From Effrenium voratum (Eukaryota > Sar > Dinophyceae > Suessiales > Symbiodiniaceae): a DNA stretch of 64,000 nt. Below the pieces are notes generated by a model. That model did not search any database and was not told the origin of the DNA. It saw only the letters and a program-made list of their open reading frames with translations. The DNA is taken from NCBI GenBank assembly GCA_963377175.1, contig CAUJNA010003288.1:283501-347500 (forward strand), in the 5' to 3' direction. A program made the translations under genes and the position numbers. Position 1 is the first letter of the stretch; each line of letters opens with the position of its first letter. This document shows positions 23,583 to 35,495 of the stretch, piece by piece.

Positions 23583-23740
23583 GTGCCATCATCGCCCTTG
23601 CAGGTATCTTCGGCCTGGTCAAGCCCCACCAGCTGGAGCAAGAACCAAACCCACTCGTTTGCTGGCCAACTGCTGAAGCCCGCGAGCGTCGCTTGTTCAA
23701 TTTATTTTGTCGTGCCGGGAAGCAGGACTGGGGAGTGATG
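23583..23740 (+). CDS. Unassigned candidate exon with a membrane-like segment
   Basis: Following GGTCCTAG, a frame reads GAIIALAGIFGLVKPHQL, then a polar stretch including TAEARERRLFNLFCRAG, and stops at 23,741. A hydrophobic helix followed by a charged tail is more protein-like than the surroundings. No family is recognised and the donor is unclear. Confidence 0.25.
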
Positions 23741-25214
23741 TGACGCGAGTCTGTTTCATGGTGTGCCACCACCTGCACTATTTGCATCATGCCTTGTGGG
23801 GATGCTTTTGGCGATGTGTTTGTATCATGGTCAACAATTTCGGTATTTGTGGGTGCTATCACAAAGGCTTTGGGCAGCCATCATCAAACCTTTGTTTTGA
23901 TGACAATGATTGAATGATAAAGATTCGCTGAGACCTTTTGGCAAGCTTGTGGAAATACCATGATGACAAGGTGACTCAACCGGTATTTGTTGAACAACCC
24001 TGGCATATGCAAGCCAACCCGGCAGTTTAATCCAGCTGAGGAACATGTGTTTGCTTGGTTAGCCAGCTGGTCTTTGATATTCTTTCCGTTGGCCTTCACT
24101 TGTGATCTCATCAAGCACCTAATACAGGTCATAAAAAGCGTTTGCGCTGGAAATGGAGTCAAGGTAGGACAAAGCGTGGAGGGTCGCCAACAGACCAAGT
24201 GGCAGGTGCTGTTGGACGCTTTTTCGGCCGGCCTTTGACAACATAGCATGTACAGCATGTTGCAGTGAAGTCCAACCAACGTTTTCGGCGTGACAGGCCT
24301 CACGTCCTCTTTTTCTTTGCTTCATTTTCTGGCAGCCCTGCTTCAATTCTCTGTGGCTGGGTATGAGGTGTGGAGAACACCATGATGATTGTAGAGAAGG
24401 CCACCGAGACAGAGGAGACAGACCCTTTGACTCCACCCAGGCGGAGTCAGCTCGGAGTCGGAGGGTTGGATGAGTTTCAGCTGGGATCAACGGTATACAA
24501 AGACCTTCCAGTTTGCCGTTGCTTCGCAGTGGTTTCTCTTCGGTTTCCAAGAAACTATGAAACACACAAAAATGTGACTGCGGAGTGGTTGGTTTTGGCA
24601 GGTGACGTTGAAGTTATCAGTCAGGCATGTTCAATGCTACATGACGTGTCAGAAAGCAGCTCCTCATTGCGAAAGCAGCGTCATCCCAAATGCATGTTCT
24701 CCCCAGCCCATCACTTTTGCCTTCGCAGTGGTGGCCTTGCGTTACACATGCCTCGCAGAACGAGCTTCAGACTAGCACCGCCCAACGCCAGCAAAAAGAC
24801 GATTGGCAAAACCTTGCAAGAAAGAGCTGAGTGAAAGCGCTCGGCGTTTCTAGAACTGTGACAACATTCAGGTCACCCAGCGGATTGCTTCTGGATTGGT
24901 CCTGTGTGGGTCGGGACAAACCAGGCTATGGCTGACATTAGAATGTTTGCCCGACAAGAGGGCAAATGATTAGATTCAGCTGGGCCTTTGCTTGTTTGCA
25001 TCTCCTTGGCCAGGTCTGTGCTTTGGATCATTCAGTTCCCTTCAGCTCAAAAGAACCGCCCTGCCAGCAAGGCCTTACTTGACGGTGGTATTTGTAAACG
25101 CTTCGCGTTGCCCGCCTCGGCCAGTCCGCTTTGAGGTATACACCGTGCTTGAGTATGCCTTGAAGTCTTGTATTGTGTGAGCTGGTTTCCAAGGCAGAGG
25201 GTGGGTGCATGTCT

Positions 25215-25480
25215 GGGTGTTTCCACATGGCTTCTGGGCGGGGGGAATTTTGCCGGATATGGCAGGAGTTGGACCTGTTTGACAGGTTTCTAGAGGGGAG
25301 TTCTACGGCTTTCTAGGGGGGAATCGGATAGGTTCGTTGAGGGGAAATGTGACCTGTGTCTGGAGGGTTGCGGATGGGAAGTTGGCCGGTTTCTTAGCCG
25401 GTTTCTGCGGTTTTCAGAGGGGACTTGACCACTTTCTAGGTGACCGGTAGGAGGGATTTGCCGGCTTGACCGGAGTTGGA
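25215..25480 (+). repeat. Degenerate TTTCTAGAGGGGA repeat
   Basis: Six to eight imperfect units of about 35-40 nt with (G)GTTTCTAG, a G4-6 run and GACC(T/G)GTTT. Shows strong G-over-C bias. No coding seen. Confidence 0.55.
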
Positions 25481-27739
25481 TCGGCTTCGAGGGGGTTTTT
25501 GAGAGCAGGGATTTTGGCGCGGCATTTGGCCTTTGGAGTTGATGTGTTTTGCATCCTGGTGCATTCTTTCCTGAGACTATGCAGAATGGCTGGCACCTTA
25601 AACAATTTATACAGCGAGTTGTTTTGTCAACGCACACCAAGCTCGGCTGGCTGCGTTTGCAAGGCGAGGGCTCAAAAGTATGCCTCCCTTGCTTCCGGAC
25701 TTTTCATTTATTGGTGCTGACTCTGTCCAGGCTGGGGGATCCTGAGACGCTGAAGAAGGATCAGGCCCGCTTGGTTTTCTGAGCATTCAGCAAGCGCCTT
25801 GGGCAGATCAAGTACCCTTTGCGTGGCAGCTTGAGATGTCAGTTCTGTGGGATGAGTTACTACATCCAGCTGTGCATCATGGCACATCAGCAATGTGTGT
25901 CTAGTTTCTTGGGATGCGCAGGTTGGGCTTCTCAAAGGCCATGCTGCAATTGACGGATCTAGAGAACAGCCCATCCGTGAAATTATGTTGGCCAACCTGC
26001 TCTGATTGCACAGCCTTTGTATGGTGGGCTAAAAATCGTTTGGCGCAGCGGTCTGCAAATGTTTGGATGAGGCCCCGCAAAGGGGTGCTTTTGCGTAGAC
26101 CACTCAGAGGGCGACAGGTGCAAATGCGCACTAGATAGTAACCACTTCTTGTTTATACAATATTCGATGTGGGAAGAGGTAGCCTACTCGTTTGTACTTG
26201 GATGTCGTTCCGTGTTGCAGTCCTGGGAACAAGCCCAGGTGCCAATGTCTAGCCTGAGTCAGAATTTATCCAGGCGCCATACCACTCCAAGCCCGGTGAT
26301 GTATAGCTTTGGCCTGCTTGACACCAAGAACAGCACGAACAGTGACTGGACTCATTGCCACTCTGCTCTTGATTTCCCATTGCTCACAAACTTGTTGCCT
26401 TGGCAGCTTCGCAGATTTGCCGCAGCCCGACCGTCGGCCACTGCCTTGCCTGCGAAACTTTGGTTCAGGCAGGGTTCTGGGCTGTTGGCCTGATGCTAAT
26501 TCGATATTGTTCGGTTCGAAGTCTTCTGAGGCGAGCGGATGTTCTAGAAACCGAAAGCACAAGGTCTTGTTTTGCGCGTGTGGTTGGCACCGCCTCTGAG
26601 CTTGCATGTTTGCATGCTGATCGGTGGCGTTTATATTAATTACTTCTGGCGCCGCGGCAGCATCGCGATGCTCAAACAGCAACAGCCGACAACAAACCAA
26701 CAACTGCCAAACAACAACCACCAACAACCAACAACAACCAACAAGAGGCAAAAAACAACGAGAACCAACTCTCGCGCTCACACATGAGCACAAGCACGCG
26801 CGCGCGCGCGCGCAGCACGCACATGGGCGCACACGCGCGTCGCAAACCCAACGTTTTTGTTGGTTTTTTGCAGGGAAAACGATGCATTATTCTAGTGTTT
26901 CGAGGCTGCAGCAGGATGAAGTGTGGAAGTTTGCCCTCAGCAACATCCCCAGCATCACCAGCATCACCTGCATCACCGGGGCAAGCGCATTCTTTTTGTG
27001 ACTTCAACCGGCCCTTTTTTTTCCTTGAAGCTGCAAAAGACTTTGGCAGACCCCGCAGCCGCATCCTCTACAACATGCAAATGTTAATTTGCACAGAAGG
27101 CCATTTAAGCAAACTTGTGGCTGAAGAGCACTCAGCACAGAACCAGGTGACGCCATGATTGACTGCAGCGCGCGCCTGGACGCCATGTTGCTGCAAAGGT
27201 ACCATTGTGTCCTGAACACAGCCGGGTAGGGGGGTATGGAACGCAAACGTGCTTGGGCAGTCAATACCCGAATGTGGGCAAGCAGAATTAAAAATGGTCT
27301 GCCACAATGCTTCGCACTTGTTTGCGAACAGCATGTGTCAAGAGCACAAGTTGCTCCTGCCGGGCCTGTCCGCAAACTCTCACGCCCCCCAAGAATGCGC
27401 GGTAGCCTTGCGGCCCGGACTTGGACTGGGCTTTTTGCTGGGCCGTGCTAGATTGCGTGACCCGAGGGTGGGACGTCCCACAAGCGGTAACGGCACCCAA
27501 GGGGGCCGGCCATGGCAAGACCTTGCCGCCCAAAGGCTGCAGTGCAGCAGCTGTTGGCGCAGCCGGAGCAAGGGGGGTGGCTGTGATGCAAGCTGAATTG
27601 CGAGAGTTAGAGTCAAAGCGCAAATCCAAAGCTATGTGCGACGCTCGCAGAAGATTGCCTTGTGTTTGCGCAACCGGTCCAAACAACCATTGCAAGGCCA
27701 GCCCCTCAAAGAAGCAAAACTAGCTCGAGCCGTGGCGCT

Positions 27740-27865
27740 TAGTGAGTGAGTGAGTGAGTGAGCGAGTGAGCGAGCGAGTGAGCGAGCGAGCGAGCGAGTG
27801 TGCATGAGTGTGAGTGAGTGAGTGTGAGTGATTGTGAGTGAGTGAATGAGTGTGAATGAGTGGGT

Positions 27866-27919
<54 letters not shown>

Positions 27920-29240
27920 TGTGAGTGAGTAAGTGAGTCTGAGTAAGGGAGAGGGAGTGAGTGATTGTCAGTGAGTTGGTGCGTGAGTGAGTGAGTGAGT
28001 GAGTGATTGAGTGAGTGACTGAGTGAGGGAGGGAGTGAGTGGGCGAGCGAGTGAGTGTGAGTCAGAGTGTGAGTGTGAGCGAGAGAGTGAGTGAGTGAGT
28101 GAGTGAGCGAGTGAGTGAGTGAGTGAGGGAGGGAGGGAGGGAGTGAGTGGGTGAGTGAGTGAGTGAGTGAGTGATTGTGAGTGAGTGAGTGATTGAGTGA
28201 GTGAGTGAGCGAGCGAGCGAGTGAGTGAGTGAGTGAGACAGTGAGACAGTGAGACAGTGAGACAGTGAGACAGTGAGACAGTGAGACAGTGAGACAGTGA
28301 GACTGAGTGAGTGGGTGGCTGAGCGAGCGAGCGAGTGAGTGAGAGCGAGTGAGAGTGAGTGAGTGAGCGAGTGAGCGAGTGAGCGAGTGAGGGAGTGAGG
28401 GAGTGAGAGAGTGAGGGAGTGAGGGAGTGAGGGAGTGGGGGAGTGAGGGAGGGAGGGAGGGAGGGAGGGAGGGAGGGAGGGAGGGAGGGAGTGAGTGAGT
28501 GAGTGAGTGAGTGAGTGAGTGAGTGAGTGAGTGAGTGAGTGAGTGAGTGAGTGAGTGAGTGAGTGAGTGAGTGAGTGAGTGAGTGAGTGAGTGAGTGAGT
28601 GAGTGAGTGAGTGAGTGAGTGAGTGTGTGATTGTGAGTGAGTGTGAGTGATTGTGAGTGAGTGAGTGAGTGAGTGATTGAGTGAGTGAGTGAGTGAGCGA
28701 GCGAGTGAGTGAGACAGTGAGACAGTGAGACAGTGAGACAGTGAGACAGTGAGACAGTGAGACAGTGAGACAGTAAGACACTGAGACACTGAGACACTGA
28801 GACAGTGAGACAGGGAGACAGTGAGACAGGGGAGACAGGGGAGACAGGGGAGACAGTGAGACAGTGAGACAGTGAGACAGTGAGACAGCGAGACAGTGAG
28901 ACAGTGAGACAGTGAGACAGTGAGACAGTGAGACAGTGAGACTGAGTGAGTGGGTGGCTGAGCGAGCGAGCGAGCGAGCGAGCGAGTGAGTGAGTGAGAG
29001 CGAGTGAGAGTGAGTGAGTGAGTGAGTGAGTGAGTGAGGGAGTGAGGGAGTGAGGGAGTGAGGGAGTGAGGAAGTGAGGGAGTGAGGGAGTGAGGGAGTG
29101 AGCGAGGGAGTGAGTGAGTGAGTGAGTGCGTGCGTGCGCGGGTGGGTGGGTGAGTGTGAGTGAGTGAGTGAGTGAGTGAGTGAGTGAGTGAGTGAGTGAG
29201 TGAGTGAGTGAGTGAGTGAGTGAGTGAGTGAGTGAGTGAG

Positions 29241-29288
<48 letters not shown>

Positions 29289-29745
29289 TGAGTCAGTGTG
29301 TGAGCAAGCGAGCGCGTGAGTGAGCGAGCGAGCGAGCGAGCGAGCGAGCGAGGAGCGAGTGAGTGAGTGAGTGAGTGAGTAAGTGAGTGATTGAGTGGGT
29401 GAGTGAGTGAGTGAGAGAGAGAGTGAGTGAGTGAGTGAGTGAGTGAGTGAGTGAGTGAGTGAGGGAGGGAGGGAGGGAGGGAGGGAGGGAAGGAGTGAGG
29501 GAGTGAGGGAGTGAGTGAGTGAAGGAGTGAGGGAGTGAGGGAGTGAGGGAGTGAGGGAGTGAGGGAGTGAGGGAGTGAGGAAGTGAGGAAGTGAAGAAGT
29601 GAGGGAGTGAGTGAGTGAGTGAGTGCGAATAACTAAGAGAGCGGGAGTACGAGTGTGAGTGAGTGAGTGTAAGCGAGAGAGCAGTGAGCGACTGTGGGTG
29701 AGTGGGTGTCAGTGAGTGTGAGTGAGTAAGTGTGAGTGAGTGTGA
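27740..29745 (+). repeat. 2-kb purine-rich (GAGT)n compound satellite
   Basis: GAGT/GTGA tetramers interspersed with GAGC, GAGG and GAGACAGT octamers and a GCGT run at about 29,240-29,290. Two blocks (28,240-28,480 and 28,700-29,110) repeat the same order: GAGACAGT octamers, GAGTGGGTGGCTGAGCGAGC, then GAGG tetramers. The plus strand is almost free of C. The minus-strand frames (SLTH repeats, up to 352 residues) are artefacts. Confidence 0.95.
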
Positions 29746-30114
29746 CTGGGGCGGAGGAGGAGGAGAAGGAGGAGGAGGAGCAAACGCGGCCGGACGACGA
29801 GCAGTAAAAAGTAAGAACCTCACACGAAGATGCGGGAAAAAGGAACTATATTTCATGTTCCGTACGCCTCTCTTCTTTGGGCGAGGCTCGGCGGAGTCTG
29901 ATTTGTACAGGTTTGCTGCTGCTTGTCATGGATCAGGACATGTCAGTATGAGGAAGGGATGGTCAGGCAAATGCTGGACGCCGGATAACTGGGCATGTCT
30001 CGCTACTCATACGTGCTTGTCGGCGTTTCTTCAAAGCTGAAGCTGCATTCGCTAATTGTCATTTGGCAACTGCTCCGTGTTCTGCTGGTTCTTTATAGGA
30101 TTTGCGTGTTGAGC

Positions 30115-30129
30115 CTGTGTGTGTGTGCC

Positions 30130-30165
<36 letters not shown>

Positions 30166-30180
30166 TGTGCGTGCGAGAGT
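30115..30180 (+). repeat. (GT)n microsatellite
   Basis: About 45 nt of near-perfect GT repeat within a TGTGTGCCTGTGAG context. Confidence 0.95.
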
Positions 30181-31675
30181 GTGTGGGTGCACGGCATGCC
30201 AATTTTATGCTGCAAGTAATGAGATGTGATGCGCCACTGCTCCGCCCGCATTGATGTTGCAGGTCAGTAGGATCCCACAATTAGCAGAACTACACTTGCA
30301 GAACCACTGTGAACAAAGATTAGTGCCAACACAAACAGAGCATCATGCTAATGTTGCAGCAGTACTGTCCCCCATTTGCGTGTCACATGTCAGCAATTGT
30401 CGCGATTCTCATGCTGGCCAAAACTAAAGATAGATGCAACCAGCATCCTGCAACACATAACACAAATTCAACGCAATTTGCTGCAAAACTGTTTTTTGTT
30501 TTTTTGTTCCAAGCAACAATGCATGGAAATACGACAAGAGCAAACAAAATGTGGCAAGTCACGCGATGCCAGTTGCTTAGTGGTTCTATTTCTTTTTGGA
30601 TTTCTTTCCCTGACATGGCACCAGTTTACTGTCAGTTGGTCACCATCCAGGCAGCCTCCTGGCGCCTCTGGAACCTCAGGCAAGCGGCTGCGGAAGAAGG
30701 GTTGCAGGCTGCCGCGCCGCAGCGGCATCAGCCGCGGACCAATTTCAGTCGCGGACATTGGCCCTGTAGCTTCAGTAGCCCCAAGATTTGCAACTTGATT
30801 TTTTGGTTCAACTGCAACCAAGGGCCCCTGGCCCCCTCAGTTTCCATTGTCCCTCAGCCTTGTGATGTGGGAAATGCACAGAACATTAGTTTCAACACTA
30901 TGCCCCAAACAGCTTTGTCTTGCAGCCGCGGCAAATTGACTGGCTGTGAAAGTGGGTCACTGAGGCTAGTCCCAAGTCGAACTGGAACACATTCGCAAAT
31001 GTATTTGTCCTTATGATATATATATATATATATATGCATTATATAAATTATACAAACAATAATACGTAACATACATATATACATATACATATGACAATGA
31101 TGCATGTAATGGCAATACCGTCCCCCAACACCCACCTTCCCCCTCATGAAATGACGCAGTTCATGAGTTTTCCGCGGGAGACAAGTTGTCTTGTCAAGCG
31201 TTCATTTTGCTTTTCATGCACGTTTCATGCTTGTAGGAAGATTGTGTTGCCAAGTTGTGATTAGGAGGGTTGTTGCCACACGGTCTGTAGTTGTGTGTGG
31301 TTTGTGAACGAGTGTCGGGTCAATGAAAGCGATGCGTGGTGATGATGGCGGGGGCTAAAGAGTCTGGAGGTCTAGGTTCAGTTGAACCAGTTGACAACTC
31401 TTGTCACCAAGACTTCTAGGACAAGATGACCTCCCCCCCCCCAACCCTCCCCCTTCATCCTTGTGGGGGCATACCACCAGCAATGGAAGTTTATAAACAA
31501 GCACTTGGGGTTAGAAGTTTGATGATTCTGATTTGCACCAACCTCACAAACGTCTTCGGACACATTGTCTGGGTGGCCGTTGGAGGCTTTGTATCTCAAC
31601 TCCACCCTTGTATATGTTTGCTCTGAAGACAAAGAGAACTCGTGATGGGCATCAAAGTCTGCACCTTTTTTGTCT

Positions 31676-31790
31676 TTCTCTCTCTCTCTCTCTCTCTTTT
31701 TGTTCCTATTTGTCTCTACTCTCTTTGTCTCTTCTCTCCCTGTCTCTTCCTTCCCTGTCTCTTTTCTCTTTCTCTACTGACTGAAATCCG
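31676..31790 (+). repeat. CT-rich tract
   Basis: A perfect TCTC run is followed by degenerate TCTCTTTGTC/CCTGTCTCTT repeats. Confidence 0.9.
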
Positions 31791-32647
31791 AAAAGTATCC
31801 TGGACATCTTGTATCTTGTATCCAACTTAAATCCCAGGACGTAGATGGCGAACTCCCCAGGTTTCAGATGATTAAATCCATGGATTTTGTGTTGCAAGCG
31901 CTTGTAACAGATTGTTTGCCATGCGAAAGGAAGCGAGCCTAGTGGTTGATCTCCTGCAGGATTTGCATGCTCCTGGTGCCAATTGAGAAACTATGGGCGA
32001 CATAGTCTGCATGAGATTGGGATCCAAGTCCAGGGCTCGGTTTCTTAAATCTGGATCCATTTCTGAACAGTCTCCCGGACATGGATCTTGGACCATGTTC
32101 GAAGTCTCGCGATTTAAATGTCCACAACCCAGGAGTCTCGCGATTTTCGAGCAAGTTTTAGCACCTCCAGGAGTTCACCTCTCTTGGCTGTGAGTCCACT
32201 GAAAACTTCGCTCATTGGGCACATGGCGCGCAAAGCGCACACCTGAACAAGCTGGAGTTTCAGCGGTTTCAGGACACTAATCGCAGTTTCGCTGAGGCGA
32301 ACTGCGTACAAACAATTCACAGGCGGGTGTTGGATGCAGGGTCCCATCCGGACGTCCTCAGCTTGTCTTCGCAACTCCGTGTCTTTGCGAAGCTACACCC
32401 TCAAAGGCACATTGATGATTGAGGTGTTTTGTTGACATCGTTTGGTTTTTGTCAACGTCCTGGCCACTTCCACCATGCAACTTGTGAAATAACTTGTGTG
32501 ACAAAGCTGAGAATGTGACATCCCGTCCGTTGAGCGCACAATGATCACTTCACCACTTCGCTAATCATGGCCTTCTACCATTGGTTGGCGCCGAGGAAGA
32601 GCAGCTAGCAGCTGTCGGGGGCTTAGTGGGCACACATGTTTCGGCGA

Positions 32648-32667
32648 TTTGACTTGACTAAGTCAAA
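32648..32667. other. Short perfect hairpin
   Basis: TTTGACTT-GACT-AAGTCAAA is an 8-bp perfect inverted repeat with a 4-nt loop. TTGACTTGACT is repeated 16 bp downstream. Nothing links it to a gene. Confidence 0.7.
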
Positions 32668-34674
32668 CTATTGACTTGACTGACAGACGTGAACATACCT
32701 TGCCCATGGTATCTTCATGCAGGTTTGCTTGTTTTGGTTTTGCTAACTGCGTGATCAATTCACCCAGAAGCTTGCAATGTCAGCGGGTCTTCAACCTGTT
32801 TGTGGAATTTCACGTCAACCTAGTGCTCTGTGAGTCGATTCTTATTGTTGTGGCTGGATTTTTTGAATACGCGTTTCGCGTAGCTGGCCAGCTTGTGTGT
32901 GCGGTTCATCCAAAGGCTGAAGCCAACCTTCAATCAACAACTGCAAGAACGTGGGCCGCATGAGAGTGGCAACTGCACTTGATCGTTTTGGCGTTGACTT
33001 TTCACCGTGAAAGCTGGAGGTGGAAAGCAGAATGCTGATCCACGCCAACACCGCCGCACAGTGTGTTGATGATACATCGGACTGCAAGGAGGATTACTCA
33101 CTTTGCATACTGCAGCCAGGACTGGCCGAGATGAATCAGGCAAACTTGAACAGATGTGGATATTTGTCGTTTGCCTGGCATTCGGATTTCCCCCCTGCGG
33201 AGATTTTGTGGCCCAGTTCATTGCCCTTTCCAATGTGAACATGGCATGAAGGCTTCAATTTTGAATGACATGCAAGTGTCGCAAGTGCAAAATCATGGCA
33301 TCAAGCCTGTGAGGAAAGGAAAATGCTACAGAGTGCACAGCATCTTGGCATGCAGAGTCCATGCAGAAATGGAGAATCATTGCACTCAGTTCCTTCCTTG
33401 CAAATTATCTGTTGATACTGGCCTTGCCCGATGTACTGTACGTTTGAGAGTTTTGGTACATCCCAGGCCAGAATTGAATTTGAGAGCAGAGGGGAAGCCT
33501 GCCAGTCATTTATCGTGTTATGACAGGCTACTTGTATGACAGGGATGACTACGTACCCAGAGCTTTCAGCCCCAGAAAACAAGCAGCCGGGAACAGCTGT
33601 CCCTTTCCCACTTTCCTGGAGAGCACTCATGTTCATCAGGAATTCTTCCACATGGGTGAAGCATTGGCTTCCGAGGCAGCTGACGTCTACTGGCCGGCTA
33701 CAAAGAACAAGCCGTGCAGCCTTCTTTGTACGTCATCTTGCGGCGCTTTGCTGAGCAGCGAGCCCTACTGCCGCGTCGCTGAGGACTTGCAGTGTGGGCC
33801 ACACAAAAAGGAAAGATTGTAGTTGGTCTTTGGACAAATACTCCTTCAGCCGGAGACCTTTTTAGAATGGTGTGCCACTTGCGCCATGTCTCAACCAGAG
33901 ACTGGAAGGCCTGTCTCTACACAGGCTACAAAATCGGAAAAGCCTGGATTGGTGTGCCGCAACTCATGTATTATGCTGCATATGCTCGTCTTGGGTCACA
34001 TAGCAAGCTCCAGAAAGTAGGATGACACTCGAACCACACCAATGTGTAGGAGAGTTGTTTTTTGCCGAACCCTAGTAAGGGTTGCAGCTGAGAAATGTGG
34101 GATCACGTGCCTCCTTGTTGAAGCTTCCATTCACAGTATTGCAAGCAGAGGCAATTAAATACTTGCCCCTTATCATTCAACTTTCAAGGCGATTCAACTT
34201 CCAAAACGATTCAGGGGGAAGCCCTCAGGTGTGAAAAAGCAGGACTCACGCAGTCGGAGGAAACACGTTCGAAGCAGCTAGTTGGAACGCGTGGAGCTCC
34301 CATGGTCCCAGGCCAAGTTGACTTGACCACTGAACTGGAGTGTGTTTGAAAGTTCCATCACTTCAATTTAATGTCGCTGACGCGTCTCATCATTACCCGC
34401 TCGGCTGTGAACTTTCCAGCTTTGTATGCCTTCCCAGAGCTGCAGCACTGACTACAAACGCATTGCCGCATCCGAGGCTTGACAGCCAGGCCCATCGTGT
34501 TTTTGTCCTTGGTATGTTCCAAGGCCTTAATTATGTATCTTCCCGGCTTCAAGCTCTGCATTGGTTGAATTCACTTACCAATGGCTCATTAAAGGCACTT
34601 GGTTTGAACGTGCGCTTTTGTATGTTGGCAAGTGTTTGATAGAGATCGCCCCTGGCGAGCTATTGCTGTTGCAG

Positions 34675-34760
34675 GAAAATGCAGACGCCAACTGCACCTT
34701 CCGCGGAGACAGGGTCGATGAGCTCCAGAGTGTGCAGTACAGCAAGTGCCTCGGCTTAGG
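34675..34760 (+). CDS. Unassigned candidate exon
   Basis: After GCTGTTGCAG the frame reads ENADANCTFRGDRVDELQSV then QYSKCLGL, ending near TTAG|GC, the AG|GC donor type used elsewhere in the window. Polar and coding-like, but no family is recognised. It lies 2.3 kb upstream of the first Deg exon and could belong to it or to another gene. Confidence 0.25.
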
Positions 34761-35304
34761 CCCGCTTTGTTTTCTTCTCTTTTTGTTCCCGTGTAGCCAT
34801 TCCTCTAACTGTCGCTGCTTGCCATTGTTGTCATCGGTGTGTGTTGCTGTTCCAGCTGCCGCTGTCAAGTTTGGCGGTGTTTTGGCTGTTGTGATGTTGC
34901 TTTTATGGTTAGCATGGGGTTTGCTGACATGACCATTGTCAGTATCATTTGCCCCTGCTGCCGCTTCTGCTGCAGCTGCTTTTGTCGTTACACCACTTGA
35001 GCAGTAGTTTGGTGGGCCTCAACTTCTGTAGGCGGAGGCTTGCCACTGCTTGCTCTGACATGGACCGGACCCAAAATGAGCCTTTGATTCTCCAGGTTGG
35101 GCAGCGGTCACTGGGCACCGAGCTTAGAGTGCGTGCTTTTGATCTTCACTGTCCGACCAAGCACTGACAAATGCTGTCCGGTATTCGGGGGGAATCTACC
35201 GCTTCGTGTCATGAAACCAAATTACAATTTTTGGTAGCAACACTATGAAGTAAGCGCGCAGTTTGCTTTGACACTGCTTTGCAATGGAAGCGCCCAAGCT
35301 TTCC

Positions 35305-35403
35305 CTCCCTCCTCTCCCTCCCTCCCTCCCGCCCTCCCGCCCGCCCTCCCTCCCTCCCTCCCTCCCTCCCTCCCTCCCTCCGTCCCTCCCTCCGCTCGCT
35401 CGC

Positions 35404-35436
<33 letters not shown>

Positions 35437-35451
35437 TTCTCTTTCTCTTTC

Positions 35452-35482
<31 letters not shown>

Positions 35483-35495
35483 CTCTCTCTCTGTC
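35305..35495 (+). repeat. (CCCT)n / (GCTC)n / (TTTCTC)n pyrimidine block
   Basis: About 80 nt of CCCT with CCCG variants, then GCTC tetramers, CT dinucleotides and TTTCTC hexamers. The minus strand carries many GGG runs and could form G-quadruplexes. Confidence 0.95.

Larger units (their letters stand above)
22747..27739. other. Unassigned region
   Basis: No recognisable family. Holds an A-rich tract (to about 23,095), a candidate exon at 23,583, a degenerate G-rich repeat at 25,215-25,480, an alternating CG run at about 26,800-26,815 and a GC-rich island at 27,380-27,650. In that island a + frame reads AVTAPKGAGHGKTLPPKGCS and later AVMQAELRELESKRKSK, which is coding-like but unassigned. 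Confidence 0.35.

Noticed and set aside
26400..26492. LPWQ…GSG reading reminiscent of the Deg N-terminus
   Set aside because: More than 10 kb from the first Deg exon, with wrong spacing and no further family residues.
27739..28797. 352-codon minus-strand frame (SLTHSLTH repeats)
   Set aside because: Translation of the GAGT satellite; pure repeat, no unique domain.
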